From Nectonema munidae (Eukaryota > Nematomorpha > Nectonematoida > Nectonematidae), in assembly GCA_030549495.1 (NCBI GenBank), contig JAUIRK010000890.1, positions 439,474-503,473 on the forward strand: a DNA stretch of 64,000 nucleotides. Direction: 5' to 3'. Positions 44,070 through 54,545 of the stretch are shown one piece after another. The notes under the pieces were generated by a model. That model had not been told where the DNA came from. It was given only the letters and a program-made list of their open reading frames with translations, and searched no databases. The translations under genes and the position numbers were made by a program. Position 1 is the stretch's first letter. Each line of letters begins with the position of its first letter.

Positions 44070-45467
44070 CGCAAATCTGATTAAAGCTTTCAGATATATT
44101 AAAAACATAAATGCCAAACCTGATTCCAAAAATGAAACCAGCATCTTCCATTTGGCATAAAAACAGATATTTTATTTAAATTTCAAAAATATTTCTGTAG
44201 ACATTAGACTTAAATCGAACATTTGATTGACACTTTCAGACATTTAAAATCTCTAAATGCAAAAAATGATTTCAGAAATAAAAATTATCATGACCGAAAT
44301 GGTAAAAACATATATTTCATGTAAAATTAGAGAGAATATCTTGGGATATAGTTTTCAGACATAAACCGCAAATTTGATTGACACTAGCAGTAAAACCTCT
44401 AAATGCGAAAACTGTGTTCAGAAATGAAATCATCGTGATCTATTTGCTATAAAAACATATATTTCATGTAAAATTAGAATCAATATTTTTGGAAACAAAT
44501 TTTAGAATTAAACGCAAATTTGATTGATACTTATAGGTATTTTCAAATTCAAACTTCAAAAATTGAGTCCATAAATGAAACTAGCATGATTGATTTGGTA
44601 TAAAACATATTTTATTGTAAAATTTGAATGAATGTTTTTGGAGACAATTTTTAGAAGTAAACCGCAAATTTGATTAACACTTATAGGTATTTTCACATCC
44701 TAAATGTAAAAAATAAGGCCAGAAATGAAAACAGCATGATTGATTTGGTATAAAAACATATATTTCATGTAAAATTGACAGAATATTTTTAGAGATAGCT
44801 TTTAGAAGTAAACCGCAAATTTGATTGACATTGACAAATATTTTAAAACCTCTAAATGTGAAAAATGAGGTCAGAAATGAAAACAGCATGGTTGATTTGG
44901 TATAAAAAAATATATTTCATTGTAAAATTTCAATGAATGTTGTTGGAGACAATTTTTAGAAGTAAACCGCAAATTTGATTAACACTTATAGGTATTTTTA
45001 CAAACTAAATGTAAAAAATGAGGCCAGAAATGAAAACAGCACGATTGATTTGGTATAAAAACATATATTTCATGTAAAATTGAGAGAATATTTTTGGAGA
45101 TAGCTTTTAGAAGTAAACCGCAAATTTGATTGACATTGACAGATATTTTAAAACCTCTAAATATGAAAAATGAGTTCAGAAATGAAAACAGCAAGGTTGA
45201 TTTGGTATAAAAAAATATATTTCATTGTAAAATTTCAATGAATGTTGTTGGAGACAATTTTTAGAAGTAAACCGCAAATTTGATTAACACTTATCGGTAT
45301 TTTCACATTCTAAACGTAAAAAATGAGTCCAGAAATGAAACCAGCATGGCCGATTTAGTATAACACATATATTTTATGTAAAATTTGAATGAATGTTTTT
45401 GGAGATACTTTTTAGAAGTAAACCGCAAATTTGATTAACACTTATAGGTATTTTCACATCCTAAACG
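44070..45467 (+). repeat. Satellite array B, about ten units of about 152 bp
   Basis: Anchor AAACCGCAAATTTGATT recurs at about 44354, 44511 (variant), 44658, 44809, 44962, 45114, 45266 and 45417, with degenerate units from 44078. Each unit also has GAAATGAAAACAGCATG, GATTTGGTATAAAA and ATTTCATGTAAAATT. Neighbouring units alternate in type, giving a local higher-order repeat of about 305 bp. The array stops at 45467 and resumes at 54745, so 45468-54742 sits inside it. Confidence 0.93.
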
Positions 45468-46265
45468 TAATCCACGATCTCTCTCTATCACACAACATCC
45501 CATTTCCCTCCTTTCAACTCGCCTCCTCCCTAATCAATCTTACAAAACATTTCCACATACACCTATGTTGGTGCCCTGCTCATCAAAACATACCAGAAAA
45601 CTCCCTCGTAGACTACTTAGCCTCAAACTTACACCTAACCTCCCACATTCCTCTCAACTCCCTACCGCTCAAAACCTTTCTAACACACATTCACTTATCC
45701 ACTCTAGAAGAATGGCAGATGTCCATATCTTCATCTCAAAATGCACTAATCTCCTCTTTACCACACATCAGCACAATTCACACAACTTTCAAAAACAAAA
45801 AATTTACACCACCTCGTTCAACCATTCGTTGGCTATCAGGCCATTGCCCATGCAAAGCATATCTTTTCCGAATTAAAGTAAGCGAAAATCCATACTGTCG
45901 TTTCGGATGCGACACAATAGAAACGCCATACCACCTCATATTCACATGTCAAATCTTCTCTCATCATCGCCAAGATCTTCTATTTCGCTGCCTTTCTTTA
46001 CTTAACAGATCTCCAACAACACTCTCAGATCTTCTGTTACATCCAACACTACTAAAATCCCTAGCAACCCTCATTGACACCATTGAAACAACTCTCACCA
46101 CCGTCGATAACCCTATAACAAACTAATCTGCTTTTCTCTTCTACTTTTAGGACAACCTATCTCTACCAACATCTGCATCTTCCTTAACCAACTCTCAAGC
46201 TTACGCGAGCATATCAGCTCACGCTGGAAAGTGCTTTGAAATCTACCTACCTACCTACCTACCTA
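45468..46265 (+). pseudogene. 3' piece of the R1/I-type LINE
   Basis: Last 220 or so codons of ORF2, from the RNase H end (LCWCPAHQNIPENSLVDYLA) to the C-terminal RWLSGHCPCKAYLF...C..GC finger, plus 3' UTR and (CTAC)n tail. Created by the duplication rather than by separate insertion, since it lacks its own 5' junction. Confidence 0.9.
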
Positions 46266-46274
46266 CTATAATTT

Positions 46275-46400
46275 GTTTTTTTGGATGTAAAAACTCGAGT
46301 TTAGTATATATTCAAATTTTTGTATTGCTATTTCAAGTAGTTTTTATTTTATGTTGCTTTTTGTCCGCGGCTTACTCTGCGGCTTACTTTAGCCTGACCC
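46275..46400 (+). mobile_element. Right end of GC-terminal element, copy 1 (remainder lost)
   Basis: TTTTTTTGGATGTAAAAACT through CCGCGGCTTACTCTGCGGCT to TTAGCCTGACC, identical to 51136-51257 apart from point changes. It is followed by CCCTAAACGTAAAAAATG, a fragment of the array-B monomer. Confidence 0.85.
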
Positions 46401-46664
46401 CCTAAACGTAAAAAATGCTGTGAGGCTAAAATAAGCCGCGGAGTAAGCCGCATATTTTTGTTAAAAAAGGAGGGCCATTTTAATATCATAAAATGGTAGA
46501 ATATTTTCCATTTTTTTAGAATTTTCTTTTTTCAAATTATTGCAAGTTTTATTAGTTTTTCTATCTAAAATGTCATACTTTGAATTATAACCCGAATGGG
46601 AGAAATATGATTTTTTGCACTACTTGTCAAAAGTTTTATCACCTAGAGTCTAGACTGTGAAAAT

Positions 46665-46877
46665 TTGTCAATGCAACAGGCCAATTATTTTATCTCTAAT
46701 AATATATCTTTTCATTGTACTGCATGCTGCATGAATATTTCGGGTTTCGGTTATGATTTCTCTTTAGAGGGGTTTCAAAGATATTTTCTTTTAATTAAAA
46801 ATAATTCTTTTTCAAATTTTTTTAAATTAAATTTAATGACATATGGAGTGAAAGTTTTAAATAATTTTTTACTATAA
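46665..46877 (+). pseudogene. Start of the OTU-like frame in copy 2, cut short
   Basis: The first 46 or so codons (MSMQQANYFISN, FHCTACCMNISGFGYDF) equal those at 51522. The frame then crosses the internal deletion at 46813 into unrelated sequence, so the OTU region is absent. Confidence 0.8.
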
Positions 46878-46887
46878 TTTGTTTATA

Positions 46888-47252
46888 TTGCTATATTAGA
46901 ACCTAGCAACCCTAACATTTTTAAACATCTACTTAAATCTCCTATACTCTTTGTTGACCATCACATTCTCACTCTAACCTTAGCAAAACCATTACATCGC
47001 CAATGCCAGAATTGTCTAAAACACAATCACTCAACGAACAAATGCAAAGCTGCATCACCAAATTGCGATCACTGCGGAAATCGAGGCCACTCTATATCGG
47101 AATGCATCTTCAAAAATGATTCCACAAAACTCTCATGCTTTAATTGTCACAATCACCACAACGCTACATCCAAACATTGCGAATTCCAAATTAAACACAC
47201 ACAACACATCCAAAATCAACATAACCTTCTAATAAGCAAATTCCTATGCTAA
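46888..47252 (+). pseudogene. LINE ORF1 C-terminal part with CCHC zinc knuckles
   Basis: ORF1 proteins bind LINE RNA. The frame ending at 47250-47252 contains CQNCLKHNHSTNKC and CDHCGNRGHSISEC, both C-x2-C-x4-H-x4-C, and a third looser CFNCHNHHNATSKHC, as in R1/I-group ORF1s. The 5' part is missing and there is no start codon. Its stop overlaps the ORF2 start in ATGCTAA (7 nt overlap), suggesting coupled termination-reinitiation in the full element. Confidence 0.88.
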
Positions 47253-50200
47253 ATTTTCTCCACATTAACTTCAACCACTCTAATGCCGCTTGGACAAACC
47301 TATATAACATTCTAATTTCAAACTTTTTTGATGCAATATCTATTAACGAACCATATCCAAACCTCTCTTCTATTATACCAAATTATTTACTATATCACAC
47401 GTCACCTTTATCCTGTTATTCAGCATGCATCTACATAAAATCAACCGTTCACCACACACCATTACCACGATTCTCTTCCAACAATTTTTACTTTGTTCTT
47501 GTTCACACCAAACCTCACCCTCTTCTTTTCGCAACTCTTTACTCTCCTCCCTCACACCCAATAGCCATCCCCTCTGATTTCTCCCAATCACTAACACTTG
47601 CAACATCCACACTCCCGTCTACATATCATTTAATCATCTCAACTGATTGCAACGCTCGATCACACATCTGGGACCACAAAGAAAACCCACGAGGACAACA
47701 AGTCATCAATTTCTTATGTTCAAACAACCTATATCTCGCTGACAAATCTAAAAACCCTACATACCAACGCTCTTGTAACAACGAACAATACACTTCTCAC
47801 ATTGACCTCACAATAACCACTTCAAATACTCTCAATCTAATATCCAATTGGTCAATCTCAGACATCCCATCAGCTTCAGATCACGCCTTCATAACATTTC
47901 AACTTCACATAAACACTACAACCATCAAAAACTTTAACAACATTATAAAAAAGAACACCACTCACTGGCTTACATATCTCAACATTCTCAACAACTCACT
48001 CCCTACATTAACATCCCTCTCCTCTCCCACTTACATCGATAAAGCAGCACTATCTCTCAATGATCATGTCTCACATTCCATCTTATCCTCCACTCCTATC
48101 AACCCATTTCCTAAAAGAAAACATGCCTATTTCTGGACACCCGAGTTGAATGCAATAAAAAACAATCTAAAACGAATTATCAAAACCCTACGAAAATCCC
48201 CTACTCCCTTAATCATCTCAATCCATTCTACTGTTAAAAAAGAATACAAACAGGCAATACTTCAAGCTAAAAAGAACTCATGGGTAAAATTCACCAGCCA
48301 ACACTCAAACAACCCATGGAACATCATTAATAGGCTAACCAAAAAGAAAAAACCTTCTATTCTCCCCGAAACAATACTTCCCTGCTCATCCGATCATACA
48401 ACACACTACAACCCACCATTTCTATCGACAATCTTTCCCCCCGACTCTCCCTCTTCTGATCTCCCCTTTCACCACACAATTCGAGAACACTCTAAAAACA
48501 TCATTCACTCCATCCAAAACCCTATTTTTCCTCCAATCACACTAAATGAATTAAACATAGCAGTAAACGCTCTTAAAACAAATGCCTCATCTAGCTACGA
48601 CCATATCTCACCCAAACATATTAAAAAATCAATACACATTCTAAACAAACATTTACTCCTTATTTTCAATGCATGCCTTACTCATTCACATTTCCCCAAC
48701 GTTTGGAAAATCGGCAAACTCATACTCATTCCTAAACCCAATAAAGATTCAAGCCTCATTCAAAATTGGCGACCAATCACTCTACTACCCATACTAGGCA
48801 AACTTTTCGAAAAAATCATTCGCAAACGTCTAGTCCACTACATCCTATCCCGTAACCTCATTCATCACACACAATTTGCATACCTTCCCAACAAAAATAC
48901 GGAAACAGCACTATCGCGTCTAACCACCTACCTTGACTCTTCTCTTTCTACTCAGAAAATTTCTTCTACAATCTTCTTAGACATAAACAACGCTTTCAAC
49001 TCAGCCTGGCATCCTGCCATCATCACTAACCTTGCACACAAATCATTTCCTCCTTACATCATCAAATTTATAAGCTCATACCTTTCAAACCGCTGTCTCA
49101 TTTTCCGACATCGCGCTTCCCTTTGCATCCATAAGCTAACCCTCTCGACTCTCCAAGGAGGATGTCTTTCTGATATCCTCTGGCTAGTTCTCATAGACCC
49201 GCTTCTCGATCTAATCCACACCAACACTGATTTCTCCCAATGTTTTTCAGACGACATATTATTCACCTTCACCAGCAACTCTCAACAAGAAAACCTCACC
49301 AAATCCTCTTCATTTCTACTAAGGCTACAAGAAAGAGCAAACACACATAAGATATTCTTTAACTCCAGCAAAACAAACCTCATTCACTTTATACGCAGAC
49401 GCATAGAACATTTACCCCTTCATTTAAATACCTCTACTTCTATAACTGCATCAAAGACTATCAAATATCTAGGACTAAACCTTCAGTCCAACCTAAAATT
49501 TTCAATACACTTTAAAAAAATATACCAAAAACTCTCAGTCACCCTTTTTTCACTTAAAAGCGCTATCTCTTATAAATGGGGCCTCCGTCCCAAACACACC
49601 AAATACATATACATATCCTTAATCCTACCAGTAATTCAATACGGAATTCTTTCCTGGGGCATCTCCTTAAAACACCCCACAACCATACATTTTCTTAACA
49701 AGATACACCGTCTCTGTCTACTTTGCATCACCAACGCATATCGTACTACTTCCACACAATGCCTAGAAATTCTAACTAACACCCTACCATTACAACTCCA
49801 ACTTAAAAAAACTATTATTAAGCGCTTCATCTTGACATTCAACAACTTAATTCCCCCATTTCATCCGATCACACCCCACCACAATACTCCATCCTATTCT
49901 TTCTACTCACATCTATTAGCAAAATACGCTCCAAATATTGCTAACTACCTAGTTCATCCCTCGATACACCCATCTCTTTTAACTCACCCATCTGCACAAA
50001 ACCCTCTCAAAACATCTATATGCAAAAACAAATTTTTTGCAAAACAATCAATTTCATACCTTCGCTCTACTTCTTCGCCAACCTCCCTACGCATCTTCAC
50101 AGACGCCTCAAAGAAGTCCCTAAGTACCTCCTTTGCTTACGCCTTCTTCAAAGGCTCTTCCACTAGCCCCTTTTACACCCATCGATCCCAATTAAATCCT

Positions 50201-50983
50201 CTACTTTCAATCCTCGAATGCGAAATCTTTAGCCTTTTACACGCCTGCACTATGATCACTAACAACATTAACCACTTTCTTCCCCACTTTACTACCATCC
50301 ATTTCTATACCGATGCACAAAACATAATCCACAATCTCTCTCTATCACACAACATCCCATTTCCCTCCTTTCAACTCGCCTCCTCCCTAATCAATCTTAC
50401 AAAACATTTCCACATACACCTATGTTGGTGCCCTGCTCATCAAAACATACCAGAAAACTCCCTCGTAGACTACTTAGCCTCAAACTTACACCTAACCTCC
50501 CACATTCCTCTCAACTCCCTACCGCTCAAAACCTTTCTAACACACATTCACTTATCCACTCTAGAAGAATGGCAGATGTCCATATCTTCATCTCAAAATG
50601 CACTAATCTCCTCTTTACCACACATCAGCACAATTCACACAACTTTCAAAAACAAAAAATTTACACCACCTCGTTCAACCATTCGTTGGCTATCAGGCCA
50701 TTGCCCATGCAAAGCATATCTTTTCCGAATTAAAGTAAGCGAAAATCCATACTGTCATTTCGGATGCGACACAATAGAAACGCCATACCACCTCATATTC
50801 ACATGTCAAATCTTCTCTCATCATCGCCAAGATCTTCTATTTCGCTGCCTTTCTTTACTTAACAGATTTCCAACAACACTCTCAGATCTTCTGTTACATC
50901 CAACACTACTAAAATCCCTAGCAACCCTCATTGACACCATTGAAACAACTCTCACCACCGTCGATAACCCTATAACAAACTAA
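47246..50983 (+). CDS. LINE ORF2: APE endonuclease, reverse transcriptase, RNase H (1245 codons, uninterrupted)
   Basis: Nicks target DNA, primes reverse transcription and degrades the RNA strand. Endonuclease is residues 1 to about 225, with NEPYP near 39, STDCNARSHIWD (D134) and SDH (H213). The RT is about 480-760: PKPNKDSSLIQNWRPITLLP, FLDINNAFNSAWHPAI, LQGGCLSD and FSDDILF (667-673). RNase H starts at IFTDAS (D953), with ECEIFSLLHA, YTDAQN and WCPAHQNIPENSLVDYLA. The C-terminus has an RWLSGHCPC...C..GC...H....C zinc motif. RT plus RNase H order and zinc-knuckle ORF1 place it in the R1/LOA/I group. No stop or shift was seen, so the enzyme may still be made if transcribed. The copy lacks the 5' end with its promoter. 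Confidence 0.95.
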   Translation: MLNFLHINFNHSNAAWTNLYNILISNFFDAISINEPYPNLSSIIPNYLLYHTSPLSCYSACIYIKSTVHHTPLPRFSSNNFYFVLVHTKPHPLLFATLYSPPSHPIAIPSDFSQSLTLATSTLPSTYHLIISTDCNARSHIWDHKENPRGQQVINFLCSNNLYLADKSKNPTYQRSCNNEQYTSHIDLTITTSNTLNLISNWSISDIPSASDHAFITFQLHINTTTIKNFNNIIKKNTTHWLTYLNILNNSLPTLTSLSSPTYIDKAALSLNDHVSHSILSSTPINPFPKRKHAYFWTPELNAIKNNLKRIIKTLRKSPTPLIISIHSTVKKEYKQAILQAKKNSWVKFTSQHSNNPWNIINRLTKKKKPSILPETILPCSSDHTTHYNPPFLSTIFPPDSPSSDLPFHHTIREHSKNIIHSIQNPIFPPITLNELNIAVNALKTNASSSYDHISPKHIKKSIHILNKHLLLIFNACLTHSHFPNVWKIGKLILIPKPNKDSSLIQNWRPITLLPILGKLFEKIIRKRLVHYILSRNLIHHTQFAYLPNKNTETALSRLTTYLDSSLSTQKISSTIFLDINNAFNSAWHPAIITNLAHKSFPPYIIKFISSYLSNRCLIFRHRASLCIHKLTLSTLQGGCLSDILWLVLIDPLLDLIHTNTDFSQCFSDDILFTFTSNSQQENLTKSSSFLLRLQERANTHKIFFNSSKTNLIHFIRRRIEHLPLHLNTSTSITASKTIKYLGLNLQSNLKFSIHFKKIYQKLSVTLFSLKSAISYKWGLRPKHTKYIYISLILPVIQYGILSWGISLKHPTTIHFLNKIHRLCLLCITNAYRTTSTQCLEILTNTLPLQLQLKKTIIKRFILTFNNLIPPFHPITPHHNTPSYSFYSHLLAKYAPNIANYLVHPSIHPSLLTHPSAQNPLKTSICKNKFFAKQSISYLRSTSSPTSLRIFTDASKKSLSTSFAYAFFKGSSTSPFYTHRSQLNPLLSILECEIFSLLHACTMITNNINHFLPHFTTIHFYTDAQNIIHNLSLSHNIPFPSFQLASSLINLTKHFHIHLCWCPAHQNIPENSLVDYLASNLHLTSHIPLNSLPLKTFLTHIHLSTLEEWQMSISSSQNALISSLPHISTIHTTFKNKKFTPPRSTIRWLSGHCPCKAYLFRIKVSENPYCHFGCDTIETPYHLIFTCQIFSHHRQDLLFRCLSLLNRFPTTLSDLLLHPTLLKSLATLIDTIETTLTTVDNPITN

Positions 50984-51670
50984 TCTGCTTTTCTCTTCTA
51001 CTTTTAGGACAACCTATCTCTACCAACATCTGCATCTTCCTTAACCAACTCTCAAGCTTACGCGAGCATATCAGCTCACGCTGGAAAGTGCTTTGAAATC
51101 TACCTACCTACCTACCTACCTACTATAATTTGTTTTTTTGGATGTAAAAACTCGAGTTTAGTATATATTCAAATTTTTGTATTGCTATTTCAAGTAGTTT
51201 TTATTTTATGTTGCTTTTTGTCCGCGGCTTACTCTGCGGCTTACTTTAGCCTGACCCCCTAAACGTAAAAAATGCGGTGAGGCTAAAATAAGCCGCGGAG
51301 TAAGCCGCATATTTTTGTTAAAAAAGGAGGGCCATTTTAATATCATAAAATGGTAGAATATTTTCCATTTTTCTAGAATTTTCTTTTTTCAAATTATTGT
51401 AAGTTTTATTAGTTTTTCTATCTAAAATGTCATACTTTGAATTATAACCCGAATGGGAGAAATATGATTTTTTGCACTACTTGACAAAAGTTTTATCACC
51501 TAGAGTCTAGACTGTGAAAATTTGTCAATGCAACAGGCCAATTATTTTATCTCTAATAATATATCTTTTCATTGTACTGCATGCTGCATGAATATTTCGG
51601 GTTTCGGTTATGATTTCTCTTTAGAGGGGTTTCAAAGATATTTTCTTTTAATTAAAAATAATTCTTTTTC
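50325..51670 (+). repeat. Second copy of the 1346 bp duplication (partner 45468-46813)
   Basis: See the first copy. Here it is continuous with the full LINE upstream and with GC-terminal element copy 3 downstream, so this is the ancestral context. Confidence 0.92.
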
Positions 51671-51884
51671 TACTATTTTATTAAAACTTAAAAATTTCTT
51701 TTATGTGAAAAGGTGTTTAAGAAAAGAGGTTTTTGCGCTTGAGTTACCTTCCTTTTATAATAATTGTATTGATTTTAACTCTTTATTTATTTTGGAAGAT
51801 TATAATATTGATGAATCATTAGTGCCTTTGAAGACAACAGGTAATGGCAATTGCTTATTTCACTTTGTATCAATAGCACTTTAG
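51522..51884 (+). pseudogene. OTU-like cysteine protease fragment of the GC-terminal element
   Basis: A 120-codon frame begins MSMQQANYFISN and has a C-x-x-C-C stretch (FHCTACCMNISG) that might be a partial zinc site. It ends LKTTGNGNCLFHFVSIAL. T-x-G-D-G-N-C-L-F-H/R-x-x-S-x-A-L is the catalytic start of OTU-fold deubiquitinase-like proteases. Here the cysteine is kept but the preceding aspartate is asparagine. A stop follows at once. Later pieces (YLGSFPHNIPHNNW, SSILFVKTNPKTKRFIE at 52180-52300) are in the same strand after several stops. Whether the function was deubiquitination is unknown. Confidence 0.6.
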
Positions 51885-52380
51885 TGAATGATTTTCACGT
51901 AGTGATGCAACGGATAAATTTATGAGTGATGAAGATTGGTTGAGTTGCTCATATGATCTATCTTCAAAGATTTTACTTCCTTCAACACTTTCTCCATAAT
52001 GTAGTGTATTATTTGTAAATGATAACAATATTTTTTCATGCTTATACTTCAAAATTTTATGCCAAACTTGATATTCATTAAAAAAATATTTAAAATTAAA
52101 AAGAGAATAATTATCAATGAAGAATTTATTATTTTCAAAATCCTCCATTTTTTGATAAAGATTTGTATCGTGTAATTACATATAAATATTTGGGTTCATT
52201 TCCTCATAACATTCCGCATAATAATTGGAAGAGCTCTATTCTTTTTGTAAAAACTAACCCCAAAACAAAGCGTTTTATTGAAAATCAGTTATTAAATCTT
52301 TTTTTATTAAAAGAATACTCCTGATTTGAAAATATTGCAAAAGTAACCTTTAATTAAGAAATTAAAATAATTTTGGCTTA

Positions 52381-52536
52381 GGGGTCGTTCACAATTGACG
52401 TCAACTAAAACTTGAGGGGGGTAACCAAAGTTGACATAAGTCGATTTTGTTAAGTGACGATATATCTAAAAATTGACATGAGGGGGGGGGTTGAAATTTT
52501 TCAAAAAAAAGGTTGACGTCAATTGTGAACGACCCC
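52381..52536. mobile_element. 156 bp palindromic MITE, TA duplication
   Basis: GGGGTCGTTCACAATTGACG at the left is mirrored by CGTCAATTGTGAACGACCCC at the right, flanked by TA on both sides. A second family member is at 62438-62549. Probably moved by a Tc1/mariner-type enzyme, judging by TA target use. Confidence 0.85.
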
Positions 52537-52659
52537 TAACATTTTTACAAGCTTTGAAATTTCTAATAAATGTAATTAATGCGCTTTTTTTATAGGTTTT
52601 TTAAATTGTTTCTTTTAATGGTTAGTTAAAAAATTATGGTTTCTTCATGATTTATTTAG

Positions 52660-53015
52660 AAAATCTTTCGTGCCAGTGAGAAGAAGACAAAGAAAAGTAC
52701 CCACTAACAAAAGCGTTGCCGCTATTCAGTAGAAGGTAGGATCAAACGCTGTTATCCACCACTCGCCCAAACTTCTAGATGGAAAATTCCAGAAAGGCTG
52801 GTGGCACTTCTGATTCGTCATCTCCAAAGAAAAATTCTTGTAGATAAATCGTTTTTCGTATTCTTTGCCCTCCAATGCTTCAAATATTCAGATTCTCTGC
52901 TCGCATGGAACAAGTTACCTAAGCCGGGATGTGCGTACAATGGGACCCGATGCAAACTCTCAGAGCAAACAGTGATTATTTTTGGAGATCCGGTTCAAAT
53001 GGCAGCTTCGTAATA
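52660..53015 (+). pseudogene. Possible histone H3 relic
   Basis: At 52668 the frame reads A-S-E-K-K-T-K-K-S-T, close to histone H3 ARTKQTARKST. From 52800 it reads VALLIRHLQRKILV, then D-K-S-F-F and F-A-L-Q. H3 has ELLIRKLPFQRLV, then DFKT...MALQ. The DNA between keeps CTTCTGATTCGT and GCCCTCCAA, as in real H3 genes. Deletions and frame changes abound, and the C-terminal third does not align, so this is tentative. A histone-type hairpin lies downstream. Confidence 0.4.
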
Positions 53016-53165
53016 CCGTTAAATGCTAATAAAAACATAGAAAGTTCCCCAGAAAGGGATAGACCCAAGGAGTCAGCACTCAAATAGTCATGACACTTGC
53101 ACAATATTGCTATTTCTCTGATTTTTTTCTCGTGTTTATATTAAACCTTGTATATATAACACCAA

Positions 53166-53181
53166 GGCTCTTTTTAGAGCC
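53166..53181 (+). promoter_or_regulatory. Histone 3'-end-like stem-loop
   Basis: GGCTCT TTTT AGAGCC forms a six-base stem and four-base loop, with the sequence and size of the replication-dependent histone mRNA processing signal, and an A-rich CCAA in front. It stands about 155 bases after the end of the H3-like relic. The downstream purine-rich element was not established. Confidence 0.5.
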
Positions 53182-53239
53182 GACACCACTACTTATTTCG
53201 TTATTAATGAAGAATAAAGATGAATTGTTTTTATGAATT

Positions 53240-54545
53240 CCCTATTATTTAAGTTTTTGAATATCGAAAAAGTTCGTTACAATGAGTGCCAATACCTCTG
53301 CCCAATGGTTGTGTTAGGCAAAAAATTTTAAGGGTGCTTCATTGGTGCGATAATTTTTGAACTATCAGATATTAAGTTTGCTTTTTAAAAAATTTTTAGT
53401 TACCTAAAAAAATATTTTTATAAGCTGAGTATTAATGTATATACAATTTTAAAACTACTTCGCATTGAGATGAAAAAAGTTTAAAGTATGTTTTCGAATC
53501 AATCAAATCAAAAATTGGCTTTAACTCATATAGATCCAAAAAATTAGGATATTTAGATAACAAACAGTTAACTGATTGAAACAAATTTATATTATATAGT
53601 TTGAAAACTATTTGTTGTTTCATTGATAACAGAATTGAGAGGGTTATACAAAATTCTTTTCAAACGAAGCTTATCGTCAAAACCATTTTGTTCAACATTA
53701 GAAAAATTTATGAGTAATCAACCAATTTTTTTGGTAAGAATTTGTCGACTCTTTATATTTTCCCTTAAATAATACTTGGGAATATTTATATATTTCTTGA
53801 AAAGTTGAATCCAAATTTTCTTTTTCTTTTTTAAAAACTTCAATCTTAGAATGAATAAGATCACAAGCTTGAGCCAAATCACTCGAGATTATTTTTTATT
53901 AATTGTACCTGAAAAAGTGTATTTGCACGCATGAAACATTCGAAAATTTCTACAAGAAAGGCAATAACAATTTTTTTCAAATCAACGTAAAATCCTCCAC
54001 ATTTAATTTCTAACTCAACATTCGTATTTGGATTTAAAAGATAGCCCAAAAATTTTGGACACCAAATTTACACTTATACATTCATTTTCCATGTGTTTAT
54101 AATGTACATAAGTTTAATAATGAATAATTTTGACTTCATTTAGAAAAAAAGATTAAGTTAAATGTATTTTTATTAACAAGGCGATAATGTACCATTGATG
54201 CCAAAGTATAAAATAGTTAACAGAGATAAAACCCAGGATCATCTGAAACCTTAACTTACACTCTAATCTATTTACCCATGCTTATCCCATTTAGGATTTA
54301 CTTTTTTATGAAGTATAAAAGGTTCATTTGATAAAAAAAACAACAGTAAAACTTAAAATTAAGTTTTATTTAAAAAATTTTAAAAATCTAAATATTTGAA
54401 GCATTAGAGGGCAAAGAATACGAAAAACGATTTTTTTATTTTTAAAATTAAAACTTAAAAAATATTGAAATTTTTAATTTTAAAATTTTATTATTTTTTT
54501 TGGTAAACAGACATTTTATTTATTTATTAAACTCTCTAAAATGAC
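53240..54545. other. Interior of GC-terminal element copy 3, no recognised gene
   Basis: AT-rich. Short minus-strand frames such as 53623-53432 show no known motif. From 54550 on, the sequence equals the right-end region of copy 2. Confidence 0.4.

Larger units (their letters stand above)
45468..46813 (+). repeat. First copy of a 1346 bp duplication (partner 50325-51670)
   Basis: Matches 50325-51670 at a constant offset of 4857 with no net indel. I noted seven single-base differences by eye. It begins inside LINE RNase H sequence, where the join to array B shows a TAA microhomology. It runs through the LINE end, the end of one GC-terminal element, a piece of array-B monomer, and the start of the next GC-terminal element. 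It is the left edge of a tandem duplication. Confidence 0.92.
46885..51121 (+). mobile_element. R1/I-type LINE with intact ORF2, 14 bp duplication ACTATAATTTGTTT
   Basis: Flanked by ACTATAATTTGTTT at 46871-46884 and 51122-51135. The uninterrupted pre-insertion site TTTTTTACTATAATTTGTTTTTTT survives in copy 3 of the host element at 54601-54625, which proves the boundaries. Order: end of ORF1 with zinc knuckles, ORF2, 3' UTR, (TACC)n tail. The 5' end is truncated within ORF1. Composition (C-rich on the plus strand, G-poor) differs sharply from the AT background. Confidence 0.93.
46418..51257 (+). mobile_element. GC-terminal element, copy 2 (internally deleted, carries the LINE)
   Basis: Starts TGAGGCTAAAATAAGCCGCG and ends CGCGGCTTAC...TTTAGCCTGACC, an inverted repeat of about 33 bp with an internal AAGCCGC duplication. 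Only about 395 bp of the left end and 200 bp of the right end remain. The join at 46813 brings in sequence found near the right end of copy 3 (54550 on). The full LINE lies within it, between two copies of ACTATAATTTGTTT. Confidence 0.82.

Noticed and set aside
44674-45194. Two nearly identical 71-codon minus-strand frames
   Set aside because: They fall in register with the array-B satellite and repeat because the satellite repeats; no start context or known motif.
41460-45467. CRISPR-like array
   Set aside because: Whole 148-152 bp units repeat head to tail; there are no short repeats with unique spacers, and the genome is eukaryotic.
45565-45876. 103-codon frame repeated at 50422-50733
   Set aside because: Alternative frame of the LINE ORF2 C-terminal region, duplicated along with it.
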